This document shows positions 62,343-64,000 of a DNA stretch of 64,000 nt, one piece after another. The position numbers were made by a program, and so were the translations under genes. The stretch is from CAVPKN01 sp964588495. Its GTDB lineage: Bacteria > Chlamydiota > Chlamydiia > Chlamydiales > JAAKFR01. Under the pieces are notes generated by a model. That model ran no database searches. It was not told the origin of the DNA and was given only the letters and a program-made list of their open reading frames with translations. Numbering within the stretch: the first letter of the stretch is position 1; each line of letters begins with the position of its first letter. The stretch lies in contig CAZPPS010000001.1 in assembly GCA_964588495.1 (NCBI GenBank), forward strand, positions 132,688 through 196,687, written 5' to 3'.

Positions 62343-62412
62343 CCAAACAGCAGGATGGGAAAAGGTTGCGTCGCTACGCGCGTAACTTAGATCAACGCAA
62401 CCCGTCAGAATC
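62343..62412. repeat. Island repeat, right copy
   Basis: CCAAACAGCAGGATGGGAAA then AGGTTGCGT, CTACGCGCGTAAC and ATCAACGCAACCCGTCAGAA. Its last part encodes the final codons of the membrane protein. Confidence 0.75.
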
Positions 62413-63165
62413 AGCGCAGGATTCCCGTGAGAAGTTGAAGAAGAAAAGAAGCGGGAAACTAAGCAAAGCAGCAAAAGGAATCAGGATGAAAAGGCCTTGC
62501 AACATCAAAACATTGAGGCCATCGCCTGCTCCATAACCTAAAACGGTCCACTTGAGCGCTTTAACGCAAAGCACATAGATAATGGCAAGCGGAAGAAGGG
62601 CAAAGATAAAATGCAGAAGATGTGTGAAAATATCGCGTCGGAAACGCTTTAAGAGTGTTTTTAGATCGAGATCTTTATTTTTTTCGATGAGCGGGGTGAA
62701 GAAAAACAACATGCACACAGCCGCGACAACAAGAAGAAGAAGGACAAAGTTTAACAAAAATGGGACAAAGGCCAGTAGTATTCCTGCAAAAGTGCCAAAA
62801 ATCGGAATCGCTTTCACTAGCATGAGAAGGGCGAAGAGGATCGCGCTCACAATGGCTGTCAAAACAAGCGGAAAATAGAAATAAGAGGCAGGAAGCCAGT
62901 TTTTGAGATCAAAGAAAAAGCGCTTCTCCTTGGCGGGTTGGCATAAATCTGAGCCGCAAAGCATGAGAAGGAAGCACGTAATAAAAAAGGGGATGACAAT
63001 CAGGGGAAGCTTTAACCAGTTGGGAGAATGGACAATAAAAAACTGGAAAGAGAGAAAAACGAGCCCTGACACAATCAGCACAAAGAAAATAGAGAGGAGC
63101 TTTTGAAGATTCAAAATCCCCTCACAAGAGCGATTAAATAACGCAGCGAGATCTTTTAAAGTCAT
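62392..63165 (-). CDS. Hypothetical polytopic membrane protein
   Basis: 257 residues with about five to six transmembrane segments. No catalytic motif or family recognised; chlamydial genomes have many similar proteins. Its C-terminal codons (FSRESCADSDGLR) lie inside the island repeat, and its last 45 or so codons are duplicated at 55430-55570. TIR element copy 3 lies directly upstream of its start codon, so its promoter is either within the element or beyond. Confidence 0.65.
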   Translation of the reverse strand: MTLKDLAALFNRSCEGILNLQKLLSIFFVLIVSGLVFLSFQFFIVHSPNWLKLPLIVIPFFITCFLLMLCGSDLCQPAKEKRFFFDLKNWLPASYFYFPLVLTAIVSAILFALLMLVKAIPIFGTFAGILLAFVPFLLNFVLLLLVVAAVCMLFFFTPLIEKNKDLDLKTLLKRFRRDIFTHLLHFIFALLPLAIIYVLCVKALKWTVLGYGAGDGLNVLMLQGLFILIPFAALLSFPLLFFFNFSRESCADSDGLR

Positions 63166-63170
63166 ACATT

Positions 63171-63335
63171 AACCTGAATTTGGGTTATTTTTCCTCGTAA
63201 TCAGCGGATTCTTTTGAGGCAAAATCGCAATTTTTTGCGAAGCTCATAGCTGAAAGCGCTATTTGCGAGCAAAAAAGTGCGATTTGGACCACAAAAATCC
63301 CTGAGGATGAGGAAAAAGAACCCAAAACTCAGGTT
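63171..63335. repeat. TIR element, copy 3 (165 bp)
   Basis: Same ends and TA borders as the other copies; left end has one change (AACCTGAATTTGGGTTA with a one-base deletion). It lies between citrate synthase and the membrane protein, both on the minus strand, and supplies the stop codon of citrate synthase. Confidence 0.87.
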
Positions 63336-64000
63336 AAACTACGGGGTCTATAAAAATATTCGGGACGCACAATGGGAGTCCCCTTACCATTTCTGGCATA
63401 AACCCGCTCGTAGACAATTTGAATTGCTGTCCCGACAGCGCGGCTTAAACCAAACAAGACAGTATAATACTCAGGATAATGAAATCCTGCAGCAGTTAAT
63501 AATGTCCCAGAGATGGCATCGATATTTGTATAGGGATTGGCAATCTTTGGATTTTCTTTCAACACCTTTGGCCCCACCTTGCGGAGCATGAGAGCTGTGC
63601 GAACAAGTGGATGTTTGGGATAGTGTTTTTCTGCAAAGGCATATTGGATGGTAGCTCTTGGATCTTCGACTCTTAAAACAGCATGACCAAAACCAAAAAT
63701 GAGCTGTTTTTTTGCCAATTTATCCCGCACAAGTCTTTCCAGATCGTCTTCTGTGGCGTTATCTCCGAGCGTTTTGAGAATCTCTGAGACAAAATGGAGC
63801 GTTTCCTGGTTAGCTCCCCCATGCAGATTGCCCGCTAAAGCACACATCGAAGCGGAAAATGATCCATACATGTCTTCATGACCCGATGCGACAGCTTTTC
63901 CCACAAACGTTGTGAGATTGCCCCCGCCATGATCGAAATGCAGAATATTAAAAAGCCTCAAAATATCGGGAAAGTTTTGATCAACTCCAGGTGCATTGAG
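63329..64000 (-). CDS. gltA: Citrate synthase (5' part beyond the window)
   Basis: The last 223 residues of a type-II-like citrate synthase: LRLFNILHFDHGGGNLTTFV, the conserved LAGNLHGGANQETL (active-site His), LIFGFGHAVLRVEDPRA (second His and the substrate Arg) and YTNIDAISG with the catalytic Asp. The frame is open to the right edge. It condenses oxaloacetate and acetyl-CoA; Chlamydiaceae lack it while environmental chlamydiae keep it. The terminal Thr codon and the TGA stop are part of the TIR element. Confidence 0.93.
   Translation of the reverse strand, partial: LNAPGVDQNFPDILRLFNILHFDHGGGNLTTFVGKAVASGHEDMYGSFSASMCALAGNLHGGANQETLHFVSEILKTLGDNATEDDLERLVRDKLAKKQLIFGFGHAVLRVEDPRATIQYAFAEKHYPKHPLVRTALMLRKVGPKVLKENPKIANPYTNIDAISGTLLTAAGFHYPEYYTVLFGLSRAVGTAIQIVYERVYARNGKGTPIVRPEYFYRPRSLT

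Overview
The window reads as chromosome of an amoeba-associated (environmental) member of the phylum Chlamydiae. The evidence is RNase HIII next to a short RodZ-like protein, adjacent gatCAB genes, glgB followed by a Chlamydia-type hypothetical, an hflX/phnP-like pair and an Hc2-like lysine-rich protein. It also carries citrate synthase, which to my knowledge Chlamydiaceae lack. Genus assignment is inference; no rRNA or tRNA gene was seen.

Housekeeping blocks: 1-7.6 kb carries a YyaL-type thioredoxin-domain protein (cut by the left edge), DUF368, RodZ-like, an EmrA/OMF efflux pair, rnhC and a predicted outer-membrane protein. 38.9-43.4 kb carries DUF378, a TIGR01777 epimerase and gatCAB. 47.1-55.4 kb carries glgB, a hypothetical, mtaB, hflX, an MBL hydrolase and an FAD oxidoreductase. 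62.4-64 kb carries a membrane protein and citrate synthase (cut by the right edge).

Accessory blocks: 8-12 kb has an SDR enzyme, a Xre-ImmA/IrrE + PIN module with a clear operator, a broken gene and a DUF6496/Hc2-like protein. 12.4-38.8 kb is a dense cluster of very large proteins with eukaryote-like domains: a U-box-ankyrin protein, four paralogues of an unnamed 800-1000 aa family (called P1-P4 here), a kinase-like/NTPase/TPR protein, a nucleotidyltransferase/lipid-kinase-like/LRR/WD40 protein, a dual-specificity phosphatase and an OTU-like protease. 44.2-46.5 kb holds wreckage of an RND efflux locus and an F-box-like protein. 55.4-62.4 kb is a repeat-bounded island with a PARP-WD40 protein, three trypsin-like proteases and a YhaV toxin-antitoxin pair.

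Most notable: (1) P1-P4 all keep a GHAG-type His motif (HEHAG in P3) and, 240-266 residues later, an NC(L/M)SW motif, a His-then-Cys order that suggests a circularly permuted papain-fold enzyme. P2 and P3 carry an extra module resembling an OTU domain with its Cys replaced by Ser. (2) Four proteins end in CaaX boxes (CVIS, CVIS, CTIS, CAVQ), predicting lipidation by host prenyltransferase. (3) Ubiquitin-related domains (U-box, F-box, OTU) sit together with PARP, phosphatase and protease domains. I read the set as a host-directed effector arsenal; secretion itself cannot be seen from sequence. (4) A 165-bp terminal-inverted-repeat element occurs three times, plus solo ends, and supplies the stop codon of at least three genes.
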